A DNA stretch of 64,000 nt from Lepidodermella squamata (GCA_047495785.1 JBLDXI010000049.1:62001-126000), one strand, 5' to 3'. Numbered from the stretch's first letter, positions 21,345 through 33,460 are shown. Program-made: numbers and translations. Notes: generated by a model from the letters alone, not told the origin.

Positions 21345-24052
21345 ATGGCTTCTGATCCCGAAAATCTCATAACTGCTGTCAAAGTTGGCCTTTTGAGGCG
21401 GACGATCGACAAAGTTAAACTTTTCCCTCGTTTGCAAATTGCCGCATTAAAAAGGTTTATTTGGCATTTTCATCAGTTTTCTTTGAATTTTCTCCTGTTT
21501 AGAGCCTCGCTCGATGCCGCGAAGAGACTTCACAAATGGCCGCAAGAAGTTGCTATCAATATTCACCGGTTTGAGGAAAAATTGAGGAATTTTATTCATG
21601 TCAACAAATTTGCTAACAGATTCGTATTCGAAGCGACTTTGGATCAAGATACTCCTATTTACTACTACTGGCTAGTTGCTACATCAATCGCATTCTGCTA
21701 CAACCTTATTTTCACCCCACTTCGAGCGTCATTTGTTGATTTCAACATGGATCACATAAAAATTGTTTGTTTTCACGGCTGTGAACTGCTTCTATTCATA
21801 AATTATTTTAATTTCAGTGGCTGCCGATTGATTACGCTTGCGACGCTGTTTACCTCATCGACATGCTCTTGCGATCGAGAAAGCGCTACTATCAACAAGG
21901 CTTACAAGTCTATGACTTGAAGCTACTGCGGAGACGGTATTTTCGAAGTTGGGAGTTCGTTATCGACGTAATTAGCATTCTACCAACCGATCTCATCTAC
22001 ATCCCATTCGGGCTTGAATACGTCATCTGTAGGATGAACCGGCTCTTCAAAGTCAGTCGTTTTTCTGAAATGAACGATCGTGTCGAGTCAACAGCTGCTT
22101 TTCCCAACGCCTTTAGATTCTGGTTAGAGACGGTTGAAAAGCTTAAAGTTGAAAGCATTGTCCTTCGATTTATTTTGAAGGAACACAGTATTCTACACTC
22201 TGATATGCATCCTCTATTCGACGGTCTTTTATCACTCATATTCCAAGGCGTTAGGCTGGGGCAAATCACCTGAAGACTTTCCACTAGCGAAGGAATATTC
22301 TGAACTCCCATTCTACAACCGGTATTGAAATGCATTCAAATAATATGGCATGAATCATATTATTGTTTTATGTATCAGCTTTGTGAAATGTCTCTTTTGG
22401 GGAGCGATGATGATCACTTTCATTGGCGAACAGCCGATGCCTCAAACCCCTGTTCAATACATCATCGAAGTGCTCATCTACATTCTTGGTCTATCTCTTT
22501 TCGGATTTATTGGTAAGGCAGAACGTAGATGAGTAGCAGTTAATTAATTGCCTGGTGCTTAGTCGGCAGAATTGGCGAAATAATTGATAATTTGAGCGTT
22601 AACGAAGACGCATTCAACCGCCAGCTGGACGATGTTCGTGATTACATGCAAAATTCACATGTTCCAAAAGATTGTTACACAAAGGTATGGCAATTAACTC
22701 ATAATTAATATATTATTTTTTTTACGAATTTCATTCCCGAAGGTCGTGAATTGGTTTTGCTATGCCTATGAAAACAACGTTCTTGGAACTGCTAACAAGG
22801 CCCTGAAACCACTTCCAGATCGTTTGAAAGCTGGTGAGTTAGCCTGAAATCCCACCATTAAGATGATATGCTGTCTTTATCGCAGAAATCGCAAAGGACT
22901 TGCACCTTGAATCATTGAAAAAAGTTGCTCTCTTCGCCGACTTGGATAACACTCTTCTAATTGAGCTGGTGGGCCGCCTTAAACTTCAAGTCTTCAGCCC
23001 ACAAGATTACGTCTGCAAGAAAGGTAAAGAGTCTAGTAAATCCACTGAAGGATTTACTATTCTTTGCTTTTTACAGGCGACATTGGGAAGGAGATGTACA
23101 TAGTGAAATTAGGATCTCTCGAGGTTGTTTCAGATGACGGGAAGAAGGTTTTTGTAACCCTCGGGCAAGGCGTTGTGTTCGGCGAGATCAGCCTGCTGAG
23201 CATTCCTGGGAGCAGGACAGGAAATAGACGAACGGCCAATGTTCGAAGCAAAGGTGAGGTCATTCAATTCATCCGATCTTCTTCTAATTTTTCTCATGAA
23301 GGGTACTCAAATTTGTTTTCTTTATCGAAAGAGGACCTATACGACGTACTTGAGGATTATCCAGGTGCAATGCAAAAACTGGTTGATAAGGGTAAACAAG
23401 TTCCTCAGTTACTGATAGCCTTGAGATAATCCGGATGATAGGTACTGAGATTCTTCGAAAGGAAAATAAGCTGGACGAAGAGGCTATTGTGAGGAAAGAC
23501 GCGGAGGAGGCGGCATTTAAAGCTCTCGTCGACCGGCTGACCAAATCGATTGAAAGGACGGAGGATTCTATTGCTTATCTGACTGCGACGATGCGATACA
23601 ATCGCGAAATGGCTTATAAGAGAGTTGAAAGGCTCGAGATTTTAATGAAAAAGAGATCGCTACTTCCAAGTGACGAGAGCGAAGAGGCTGGACCCTCAAT
23701 TCAAGATGAAATGAGTGACGAAACTCGAGACAAAGCGCCAGAAGAACCTCTCGCTGAGAATCCCACAGTGGAGCAAGATATAATCGTCGAAAAGCAGGAT
23801 GAAGATGAAAAAGACCAGGCGAAAGAAGTTGCTGTAGATACCGAACCTAGTAAGAGGAAAAAAGTGAGATTTGTTGACGAGGTTCCAATGGGAGAATTTG
23901 TAGAGACGCCAAATGTTCCGACGCCTGATACTCCCAAGACTCCGAATCTGCCATCTTCTGAATGTTCGACTTCACCTTCTATTCCTTCACCAGGGCCTAG
24001 TGTTTCACCTCCAGTCTACAATTTGCCACGAAAGTGGGATAAACTGAATTGA
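21345..24052 (+). CDS. Cyclic-nucleotide-gated channel subunit, copy 1
   Basis: There are 11 exons: 21345-21454, 21503-21764, 21818-22122, 22181-22321, 22379-22512, 22563-22684, 22743-22833, 22886-23023, 23077-23253, 23301-23390 and 23442-24052, giving about 726 residues. The order is the CNG-family one: S1 ([15 protein letters not shown]), S2-S4 ([16 protein letters not shown] ... RMNRLFK), S5 ([14 protein letters not shown]), pore, S6 ([14 protein letters not shown]), C-linker and cyclic-nucleotide-binding domain ([30 protein letters not shown]). The pore reads ITFIGEQP where family members have TTIGETP. The C-terminus has a short helical stretch and a long acidic, Pro/Ser-rich tail. The protein sits in the plasma membrane and should pass cations when cGMP or cAMP binds. 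It forms a tandem pair with the next gene. Confidence 0.9.
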
Positions 24053-24235
24053 TTATTGTCAAGGTTCGTGTTCAAGTCTCTTCATATCGTTATGAGCGAT
24101 GAAAATTGTGCTCTGTGCTTGCCTTAATAAAATGTACGCACCAATTAATTAGATAAAGCAGAATGCACTTTTCAAGTTCATCAGCTTATCCGGACACAAG
24201 AGTCTGTAATGAATTGATAAGAGCCAAAGATCGGG

Positions 24236-24244
24236 TATAAAAAG
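24236..24244 (+). promoter_or_regulatory. Candidate TATA box of the second CNG gene
   Basis: The sequence TATAAAAAG lies 46 bases upstream of the ATG at 24291 and 184 bases downstream of the stop of copy 1. The position suits an own promoter with a short leader rather than transcription as an operon with copy 1. It is judged by consensus only. Confidence 0.4.
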
Positions 24245-24290
24245 CCTAAAAAATCATAGGTACAAGGAAGTTGAATCAATTTAATCTATT

Positions 24291-26828
24291 ATGGTCTGCT
24301 CAGCGTTCTGTTCATGCCCGAGCCATAAGAGCTCGGAAAGGAATCTCCTCAAAAGAACCATCGACAAGGTGAAGTTAATTCCAATACTTCGATTGACAGC
24401 TTTTAAATCGTGAGTGCCTTCCTGCTGATTGGGCCGAAATATCTGTTTATTTTCAAGGATCGCTGGAAGATTAAGGAAGAATGCCAACACTCTACCCCAT
24501 CGAATTTTGGCGCGACTTCGCTAGTATGTCTTCAAACTATCAGATGCATTTAACCTTTTCAATTTTTCGACAGCTTAACTTATGAGTATACTGTGGACTA
24601 CTATTCTCCAATCTACTTTTCATGGATGATCGTAACCTCGATCGCTTTCTGCTACAACGCCGTTTTCGTTCCACTCAGAGCATCATTTTCTGATCTTAAT
24701 CAAGAATATCTAGAAATAGCAAGTTTTCATTCATACATTGAACTCTGGAATAACAAATTTTCCTCCTTTTTCAGTGGCTAACTTTGGACTACGTAGCCGA
24801 TGCGACATATTTGATTGAAATGCTGCTTAAAACTCGGAAGCGATACTACCTACAAGGCATTCAAATCTACGACATCAAACTGATAGCGAAACACTACCTG
24901 AAAAGCCGAACCTTCATCATTGACTTGCTTGCAATCCTACCAACAGACCTGATTTACATTCCTTACGGGTTCGATTACGTAATTTGCCGAGTCAATCGAT
25001 TGCTGAAAATGGGCGTCTACAGCGAGATGAACGATCGCGTGGAAACGATTGTGGCGCTACCAAATTTATATCGATTTTGGTAATGATTTTGTGATGAGGT
25101 TCTCAAACAGTAGGTATTATATTTTACTTCGACAGGCAAATCGTGTTTATTACCGTCGTTTGCATCTTGTACAATACTGCTTTCTATCATTCCTATTCTA
25201 AATCGGTTGGCTGGGGAGAAACCGACGATGACTTCGCGTTATCGAAAGAGAAATCGGAACTGCCTTTCCTATCGCGATTCACAAAGTGTCTATTATGGGG
25301 CCACATGATGATAACGTTCATGGGCGAGCAGCCGCTTCCGAAAAAACCCGTGGAATTCATCATAGAAATCAGTGTTTATTTGATGGGAATGTCTTTATTT
25401 GGCTTCATCGGTATGAAATCGACTATTTTACCATGCAGCCACATTCTAAGATTAGCTGTTATAGTTGGAAGGCTTGGTGAGATCATTGATAATCTTAACG
25501 TGAACGACGACGCTTTCAATCGCCAGCTGGATGGAGTCAGATCATACCTCGCATCATCTAAAATTCCAAAGGACGTTTACGCAAAGGTCGTGAAATGGTT
25601 TGTTTACTCCAACGAAAACAATGTGCTTGGCAGTGGAAACAAAGTAAGAAAATTCACAGACAAAAACTTTAATTGAAGTTTTTCTCAATAATTACAGGCC
25701 ATAAAGCCCTTATCCGATCGGATAAAATCAGGTATGTGAGACCAGTTTTGCATAAAAAAGTTGTATTCCTTCAGTTCATGCCGATAGAGCTTGCACAGGA
25801 CCTTCATTTGAACTCATTGAAGAAAGTCCCTCTATTTGCTGACATGGACAACACAGTTCTGATTGAGTTGGTCAGCCGATTTCAACTGCAAGTTTTCAGC
25901 CCTCAGGATTACGTTTGCAAAAAAGGTTGATTCTCACTGATCATCTAATTCATAGCTTGAAACAAGCCCTTCGATAGGTGATATTGGGAAAGAGATGTAC
26001 GTCGTCAAACTTGGATCGCTTGAAGTTGTTTCGGACGATGGTTCCAAGGTTTTCGTTACTCTGGGCCAAGGGACTGTTTTCGGGGAGATTAGTTTGCTGA
26101 GTATCCCTGGAAGCCGAACAGGTAACAGACGTACAGCCAATATTCGCTGCAAAGGTATGAATCCGAATCTAGAACATCCGCTTTCACTTCCATGAACTTT
26201 CAGGCTATACCCATTTGTTCTCACTATCGAAAGAGGACTTATATGATGTTTTGGACGACTATCAAGGCGCTATTCAAAAGATTGTGGACAAGGGAACTCA
26301 AATTTTGAGGCGCGAAAACAAGCTGGACGAAGAGGCTATTCTTAAACAGAATGAAGAAGCTAAAGCCTTCTCTAAAATGGTAATGAAATCTATCTATTAC
26401 GTAATCTCCTTATATATCCCTGTTCTTAATAGGTTGACCGAATCGAACATACTTTGAAAACCACTGAGGATAGTATAGCTTACCTGATAGCTACAATGAA
26501 CTACAACCGAGAACAGGCCTTTCGAAGATTAGAAAGCCTAGAGACTCAGTTGAATCTACCAGAATACACAGACGATTGGCTGGAACGAATGGAGGCGGAA
26601 AAAGCTGCTGGGAAGATTGATAAGGATTCATTGGTAACAAATCAAGAGCCACAGGTAAAGGAGACTCCGACGAAACCAGCGAAGCACGTCAAGTTCGATG
26701 ATGGGGTATCATACATTTCGCCACCGCCGAGAGCGCCGAGCAAATCCTCTCGTGTTTCGTCAAAAACGAGCAGCTCTTCATCGAAAAGCTCGGCGCAAAA
26801 ACAAACAAAGCCAAAAGATTCAAGTTGA
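24291..26828 (+). CDS. Cyclic-nucleotide-gated channel subunit, copy 2
   Basis: There are 11 exons: 24291-24409, 24458-24523, 24574-24718, 24775-25079, 25136-25410, 25465-25643, 25698-25731, 25788-25925, 25978-26154, 26204-26379 and 26433-26828, giving 669 residues. It is a close paralogue of copy 1 with the same domains: S1 ([15 protein letters not shown]), S4 region (CRVNRLLKM), pore (ITFMGEQP), C-linker ([10 protein letters not shown]) and nucleotide-binding domain ([20 protein letters not shown]). Intron positions differ: introns in the pore region and C-linker of copy 1 are absent here, and extra ones are present elsewhere. Intron 3 (24719-24774) begins GCAAGT, a GC-AG intron; without it the S1-S2 alignment breaks. 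The C-terminal tail is shorter and Lys/Ser-rich. The two subunits could form heteromers. Confidence 0.9.
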
Positions 26829-27542
26829 TTGCTAGAAGCTTTCATAACTAGAATGTTAATCGAAGTCGATTGGCGTGTGTTGATCCCCTTACCAGCAATA
26901 TGATTTTCTAATATTTGTGTGTAATTTAGGCTTTATTTATTTGGGAAAAACTGACTTATCATATGAGGAGAATCTTATAATCATTAGTCCGGACATTGAT
27001 TCATCAATAAACTATTGCCAACATAAAAAAAATCTCATCGACTGAAACGAGTTGTTATCAAATTTTCATCGTTATTGGTAGCCAGCAGATGGGTCTTGCC
27101 GTGGTAATAGTTCAAATCCGTACGACTTTGTGCTACAACGTAATACAGCGTTAACATTGTACTGTTAACGAAATGCCGTTTTTGTTTGTGAATGAGTTTG
27201 GTGCTTTCATCCGGCGTGAATACGCGTGTTGCCATTGTTTGCGTGTATTTCATACACAATACCCAGCGGGCGTCTGGCGCAATGTTTTGTTTACTCGCGC
27301 AGCGCACATGGCAGCGTCCATGCATGTTTTCATACTCAATGCATGTCGGTGTTTGACTACATGTCTGCGTGTCTGTTTTTATGTGCTTCGTCTATGCTTA
27401 GCACGCATTTGTTTGAATGAATGCATTACTAGACACACTCTCACTCACTCTCTTTATTCTCAACTGCTCACACAGCTCAAAGTATAAAATTCTCGCAGTG
27501 AATAAATAGTCGTAAAATTGAGGCTACTTTTGGCTCCAAAAA
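26829..27542. other. Spacer between CNG copy 2 and the MADF gene
   Basis: AATAAA at about 27006 probably ends the CNG transcript. TATAAAAT at 27483-27490, 53 bases before the MADF ATG, is a candidate TATA box. The 27170-27470 stretch is open in several frames with alternating TG/CA-rich sequence, but I see no protein family in it. Confidence 0.4.
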
Positions 27543-28359
27543 ATGCTGAATACGAAGCAGTCTTACGTCTGGAACGATGACATGAAGGAAAAGCTTATTG
27601 CTGGCTACGAAAGGCGACCGGCTCTTTGGAATTCAAAATCAGCTGAGTACAAGTGCACGGCCACTCGGCAAGAAGCATGGGCCGATCTTTCAGCTGAAAT
27701 TAACGTTAACGGTAAGAAAACTCACTATGTCCTGTTCTGAAATACTCGTAATCTTTCATTTTCAGTTGAGGATATCAAAAGCCAAGTAAACTTGCTACGG
27801 ACGCAGTTCAATCGCGAATCTAAAAAAGTCGCTGTACGGCCGAATAATGCCGCTACCTGGAAATGGTATGACCGCCTTCGTTTTATGGGCGAGGTCGATG
27901 ATAAGGAGGAAAAGGTAGACTTCAGATTATTTTATGAGGGTTAAATTACGATTTCTTCAACAGGAATTTGACAACGACGAGAGTTTCCAAAATGCAATGT
28001 CATTCTGGGCGTCTGGTGCTAATGAAGAGCAACCTGGGCCATCGCCCCCTGTGTCCCCAGCTCTCAATCTCTCAGCGCCTAATTTCTCGGCCCAGCGAAA
28101 GAGGAGGCTGCCCCCTAGCCAAGATGACAACGCAGCAAACAGCAATTCATCGAGATCTCAGTTGCCCGGGGATGCCGTGACTGCCGCGGATCACTTTGGT
28201 AGATATGTTGCCGAGTCTCTGAAGACAATGAATTCTTTCAATCGAGATCTTGCTATGACAGAAATTGCTCAAGTACTGTTTAGGGTCAAGTACTCAGCAT
28301 TGAGAAGTCCTACGTCTGCTAATACTGTTTTTCCTCAACATTTCCAAGAGAGCGAATAG
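27543..28359 (+). CDS. MADF-BESS DNA-binding protein
   Basis: There are three exons, 27543-27711, 27766-27914 and 27964-28359, giving 237 residues. Residues about 10-95 form a MADF (Myb/SANT-like) domain: KLIAGYERRPALWN, AWADLSAEINV, VNLLRTQFNRESKK and WKWYDRLRFM. A Pro/Ser-rich linker with a basic patch (QRKRRLPPS) follows. A BESS-like helix lies near residues 180-220 (YVAESLKTMNSFNRDLAMTE). It is expected to be nuclear and to bind DNA as a transcriptional regulator, with BESS mediating protein contacts. AATAAA follows at 28363. Fragments of the same gene are found further on in the duplicated block, so this is the intact copy. Confidence 0.9.
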
Positions 28360-28475
28360 ACTTAATAAAGTTACTTTTACATTAATTATCCCACGTTATT
28401 TCAGAGCCAGAATGACACATTTCACTTAAAAGTCAGTTCCACCAACAGCCGTAAATTTTCGACGCGTATAATATG

Positions 28476-28680
28476 TAGCGAAATGCTGATTCATGCTGTC
28501 GACCAATTTAGCCGCGGCAGCGCTTGATTGCTACATAAACATGATAGAATCGATGGGCCCAAGCTGCATGTCTTCAAGCGAGGCAACCATTTTGAAAGCA
28601 GTTATGTAAAGTCTTCGTAAATTATCCAATTTATTTAGATTTTCGTACATTTTCCCTCAGCATTTTCAAGAGGTTGGTAC
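28476..28680 (-). pseudogene. Relic of a nuclear-receptor last exon plus a MADF tail
   Basis: The stretch 28476-28625 aligns on the minus strand with the last exon of NR3: ATGCTGTCGACCAAT against ATGCTGTCGGCCAAT, GCGCTTGATT in both, and GAAAGCAGTTATGTAAAGTC against GAGCAGTTATGTAAAGTC. It carries gaps that break the frame. Next to it, 28645-28680 resembles the 3' end of the MADF gene (TTTTCCCTCAGCATTTTCAAGAG). Together they look like the junction of an older tandem duplicate containing both genes. Confidence 0.65.
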
Positions 28681-28737
28681 AAATTCATGGGTTTTTAGTT
28701 TTATATGACTATTTAGTTTTATGACGCTAGCTCACTT

Positions 28738-30103
28738 TCAACACCGCGAGTTATACAATTTTTCTCCGTGAGTCATTCGCGCATTCACCCAAATATCGTC
28801 AACCACCAGTCTTAGATTATCTCTGATTGAAACAACTCCCGCGTTGTCTGTGTACACAGAGACGAATCGCTTTATGCTGTCGGCCAATCGAGCCGAGACA
28901 GCGCTTGATTTCTTCATGAGCGCGACAGAATTCTGCGGCCCATGCTTGCCTTCAACCGAGGCGACGATTTTAAGAGCAGTTATGTAAAGTCGACGCAGCT
29001 TGTACAGTTGCGGGAACTGCTTGCAAACATTCACTGAAATTAATTCAAACTCTAAGTTCAATCAATGGCTTAAAAAGAACAAACCCTTGAAAAGTAGCAG
29101 GGTGAAGAAAATTGAAGCTTGCATAAGTGAAGGCTGCCAATGCTCTAGAACTTCAGCAAGTTCAGCAGCTGAATCAGCTGAGTTCTGGCGGGTTAGAGTT
29201 CTTCATTTAAGCACGAAAAAACATAATTATATTAATCCTAACCCGAAATTCAGGATAATCTTTAAGTAGCCATTTAGTAACATCACTGCTCATGCTCAGC
29301 TTCGAAGTGGCGTTGCCGGGTAGACATGACATCGAAGATCCTATCGCTGGCCAACCGCTTACAAAAGCCAACTGGATTTCCCGGTTTCTCAGACCGAATT
29401 TTTCTGAGTAAGTAACGATATTAGTAAATATTTCATTCCTTACAATGATAGCGCCTTAAACCTTTCAAAAAACATGCGTAACTCCAGCCGATTTTCATAC
29501 TTTGCTGAATATGGGTTTGCAATAGCTCGCGATGCTTTTCCAGGTTGAAATGACCCGTAAACATTTTCAGCGGTAGCTATGGGATAATTAATATAACATA
29601 AGACCCATTGCTTTCTCAAGCCTCACTGATTCCATGCCATGAAGTAATGTGAAAGCTAAAATCGAATTTTTAACGGCGTCTTCAATCGCTGCTGCGTTGA
29701 TCATACGGGGCTCTCTCGCCATAACCAGTTTCTTGTTAATGCATTTTCGCTTACCGGCTATAAAAATGCTGACATGTTCGATGAATGTCTAGAACAAAGA
29801 ATAGCATAGCTTACACTTCATGCCGGCTTCGAAGCATTTCTCAAGGCGACATTTCGTGCAGTTCGCGCGGGAATTCCCGATAATGGAGCAAGGCGGTTTC
29901 TCTGCGACACATATCAGCGAGTTTCGTTTAGGGTGGTTGCGGTAAAAGAATTTTTTGCAAGCGTGGCAAGTCCTGGGTTGGTATTCTTTTCGTGGGAGAA
30001 CTTTTAAAGTACATATCTGCAAAAATATGATGATATCAATCCTTTTCCTTAAGTTTTAACGCACCTGACAGAATACAAGCTCGTCTTGCTCCATGCTAAC
30101 CAT
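28738..30103 (-). CDS. Divergent nuclear receptor NR3
   Basis: There are seven exons: 30103-30065, 30016-29815, 29757-29627, 29576-29462, 29403-29243, 29184-29085 and 29033-28738, giving 347 residues. The protein starts MVSMEQDELVFC, then exon 2 gives the rest of the DNA-binding domain: VLPRKEYQPRTC, CHACKKFFYRN, CSIIGNSRANC and CRLEKCFEAGM. The ligand-binding half includes EPRMINAAAIEDAVKNSI, LLHGMES and LEHWQPSLMQASIFF. It belongs to a PRKEYQPR subgroup with NR4 and NR5, in which the intron between CxAC and KFF is absent. It is a probable nuclear transcription factor; ligand unknown. TATATATAA-like sequence lies about 165 bases upstream of the ATG on this strand. Confidence 0.88.
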
Positions 30104-31909
30104 TGCGTTTTACCCAAACGAGTTGTAATGCAGTTTGTGGCTTGATTGAAAAATTGAGAGCAGATCGATCGGATTCTTTTGACTTAAAAAACTACTAAGC
30201 AATTTCATACCACGCTAATTCATATAAACGTACATGCCCACCAAGGACAGATTATATGAAGCTATTATATATAAATACTAGCATTCAGACGCGTACACGA
30301 TAGCAAGAATAACTTGAAAAGTCCGTGCATGCCTGAGAACAGTTCTGGGTAGCACTCTCACCCGGCTTTATAACCAATCCATCAAATCAACGCATAACGT
30401 GCCGCAGTCCGAGCCCATTAGATTAGTGTCCCCAGTCTTGTCCGTTTTCTTCGCCATCGGCGTGTTAGCAGTGAGCATGTCGAAGTGGATCAATTTTTCT
30501 CAATTACCGATATCAATCATCAGCATTCCTTATTAGACACAACGGCAGCTCGAAACTATATGAAAATGACCGAAATACCGGTCCATTCCCATTAGGTAAT
30601 AAAAAATGTTGTGCCATCAAGGAAGATAGACAATGACGAATGAATACGAGCGGAGGCCAAACATTGGCCAGATGTCATGAATACGCAGGTTTCATGACAG
30701 AGACGGAGTAAGGAATGATTACATTAGAGGAAAAAATCGAAATTAAATTCGCTATCGTTTCCACTTGAAAAACTCGATGTTAATAAGCTTTACTTGCCCA
30801 CTACACGCGTGTATAGAGATTGGCATTGTATATATTGACTTGCGCGCCTATATTCTATATTGTCAGCGCAAAAGTAAACCTGCTTATGAAGACACGGGGA
30901 TTAACATAGTCCATGATCAGGTCTATGTGCCTGAGATTCAAATCACATCAATGAGATTCAAATTCTGACCAGAAGAAAATCAGGCTATTCTGGTCAAATA
31001 TCAATAAGTGGGTCACATCAGTTCAATAATCAGATAAATGTCACGGATAGGACTAGAAATTATTGTAATTTTAAGGAACTGTTCGGCCGAGACGAAAAAT
31101 GTTGAAATACTACACTTCCCTCCTGTCGTCTTGGAAAATATTCGCACAGATATTTGTGGAATCTTCTCTTGGCTTGTTAAACTGGGAGTACAGTACTTTG
31201 CACAGTGCCGCCTAGTATCTCACGATACTGTTAAAGCATACGATTTAGTAAATCGCGAAAAAATCGGGAAGTCTCTGAGAATATAATTGCTGTGATGGAA
31301 CGTTGTTATTCAAGCGAAAAAGCTAGCTGGGAAAATAAAAAATCAATAACGACCTGTCCACTCGTTTCTATGTCATACGCTGCAGCAGGGTTGTCCTTTA
31401 TCCCTAATTTTCTCCTTCATTTTATTACAGATTTCAACGCTTTTTGACGAGAAATAGCCGACCTCTACACACCTAAAGTAGACTTCAGATGCTTTATTCT
31501 TACGTAGTTCACTCCACATACTATTTTGTAATGATGTTGGCGCGTTCTAAATTTGAAAATTTTGATAATTAAAAAACCTATGCATTGCGCGAAATAGGAT
31601 TCTCGAACTACGGGCAATTTTATGACCATATGATCCCCTTTGTGAAACCTGGGGCTAATTTTCCACTACTTTTTAACTTGAACTTAACCGGTTGACCTTC
31701 GTCAGCTTGGATTTTGAGTGAGTTTGAGCACTTGCTGTTTCATGCCCGGGTCTGATGATTGCAAAGTGTCGAACATGCCACCCTCAAAGTCAGGCTTTGC
31801 ACAGTTAATGCCAATGCCTCCCTTTCTGTTAGCCAGGGTCATGCAAAGGTATGTGCTGGGGCTTCGCTACGCCCTCAGACATTTTCAGCGGCTTCAACAC
31901 CCTTAAGGA
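30104..31909. other. Duplicated upstream sequence without an intact gene
   Basis: The 5' flank of NR3 matches the 5' flank of NR4: 30190-30230 (ACTAAGCAATTTCATACCAC) against 33565-33605, and 30505-30640 (ATTACCGATATCAATCATCA, TAGGTAATAAAAAATGTTGT) against 33870-34015. This shows that the receptor and at least 500 bases of flank were copied together. The rest (about 30650-31900) has no supported exon. Confidence 0.5.
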
Positions 31910-32015
31910 ATCCTTTCTCTAGACCTGACGCAGCTAACAACCTAACAGCAATTCTTCGAGATGAGATCCAGATTGGATGGGGATGTCGCCGCTGCCGCGG
32001 ATCAGGATCAATTTG
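31910..32015 (+). pseudogene. MADF-BESS gene fragment
   Basis: The segment aligns with exon 3 of the intact MADF gene (28110-28195): GACGCAGCTAACAACCTAAC against GACAACGCAGCAAACAGC, CAATTCTTCGAGAT against CAATTCATCGAGAT, and GCCGCTGCCGCGGATCA against GACTGCCGCGGATCA. Insertions and deletions break the frame, and no MADF domain is present upstream. It sits before NR4 just as the intact MADF gene sits before NR3. Confidence 0.7.
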
Positions 32016-32318
32016 AAAGAGCGCGAATAGATGCGATATGTCATTTTTATATGTCATTTTTACTAGCGACAATCCAAGTGTAATAAACCTCTATAAATTG
32101 GTGAATCCACGATCTTGTTAACCAAAGGTGTCAAAATTAAAGTTGATATATATTGATATATATGTTTCGATAGCTCGCAGCTCGCATCTTCATTTCCTGT
32201 AAACCTTTCCCTTCCGCATGAAAATCATAGATTATAACTATTTTCTATTGTCTATGTTGAAAATGAAGTTACGGGTTTTTAGTCTCTCGTCTGACAATTT
32301 CACTTCTAGAAGTCACTT

Positions 32319-33460
32319 TCAGCAACCTGAGGTGGGGAATTTTTCTTTGTCAGTCACTCGCGGATTCAACCAAATCTCGTCAACCACCAGTCTTAGATTA
32401 TTCCTGATTGTAACAACCCCGGCGTTATCAGTGTTCTTAGTGACAAAACACTTAATGCTGTCGGCCAATCGAACTGAGACAGCGCTTGATTTCTTCATGA
32501 GCGCGACAGAATTCTGCGGCCCATGCTTGCCTTCAACCGAGGCGACGATTTTAAGAGCAGTTATGTAAAGTCGACGTAGCTTGTACAGTTGCGGGAACCG
32601 CTTGCAAACATTCACTGAGATGAATATAAGCTTGAATCTCAAAATTCAATCACAGAATTAACAAACCTTTGAAAAGTAGCAAGGTGATGAAAATTGAGGC
32701 CTGTAAAAGTGAAGGATTCCATTGCTCTAAAACTTCAGCAAGTTCGGCAGCTGAATACACTGATTGCTGTTTGATTTGAGTTCAAATATGCACAAAAGAA
32801 TATCGATTAATCTCAACCTTAAATTCAGGATAGTCTTTCACCAGCCATTGTTCGACATCATTGCTCAGGTGTAGCTTCGAAGTGGCGTTGCCAGGTAGAC
32901 ATGATAATGAAGATCCTATGGCAAGCCAACCCGTTGCAAAAAGCCGCTTGGGTTTCCCGGTTACTCAGACCGAATTTTTCTGTATATCTAAAGTAAATAA
33001 CTTAACAATATATTGGAGATCCTAAACCTTTGAAACAGCATGCGTAACTCAATCCGATTCTCAAACTTTGGTTAAGATGAGCTTCCAATAGATCACGATG
33101 TTTCTCCAAGTTGAAATGACTAGAAAAAATGTTCGATTACTGACTAGAAAAAATAAACATTGCTTACACTTCATGCCGGCTTTGAAGCATTTCTCAAGGC
33201 GACATCTCGTGCAGTTCGCCCGGGAATTCCCGATAATGGAGCACGGCGGCATTTTTGAGACACATTGCAGCGAGTACCGTTTAGGGTGGTTGCGGTAAAA
33301 GAATTTCTTGCAAGCATGGCAAGTCCTGGGTTGGTATTCTTTCCGTGGGAGAACTGTTAGAGAACAAACCTGCTCAAAAATAGGATAGCAATCGTTTTAT
33401 TTCGCGGAAATTATAACACACCTGACAGAATACCAGCTCCTCTGGTTCCATGCTAATCAT
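32319..33460 (-). pseudogene. Nuclear receptor NR4, recently broken copy of NR3
   Basis: Exons 1 (33460-33422) and 2 (33369-33168) match NR3 in length and phase and encode MISMEPEELVFC and a complete DNA-binding domain (VLPRKEYQPRTC ... CRLEKCFKAGM). The exon corresponding to NR3 exon 3 and the start of exon 4 are deleted, and joining exon 2 to the remaining exon 4 shifts the frame. In the exon-5 counterpart a run of five A at 32938-32942, against four in NR3, adds a second frameshift. The last exon frame (32642-32319) is still open and nearly identical to that of NR3. The loss therefore looks recent. A DNA-binding-domain-only product cannot be excluded. Confidence 0.8.

Noticed and set aside
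27035-27487. Overlapping open frames rich in Cys, Leu and His
   Set aside because: The composition follows a TG/CA-rich stretch and no frame shows a domain; it more likely belongs to the MADF promoter region.
32218-32568. Plus-strand frame of 116 codons
   Set aside because: It is antisense to the last exon of NR4, whose match to NR3 shows the coding strand is minus.
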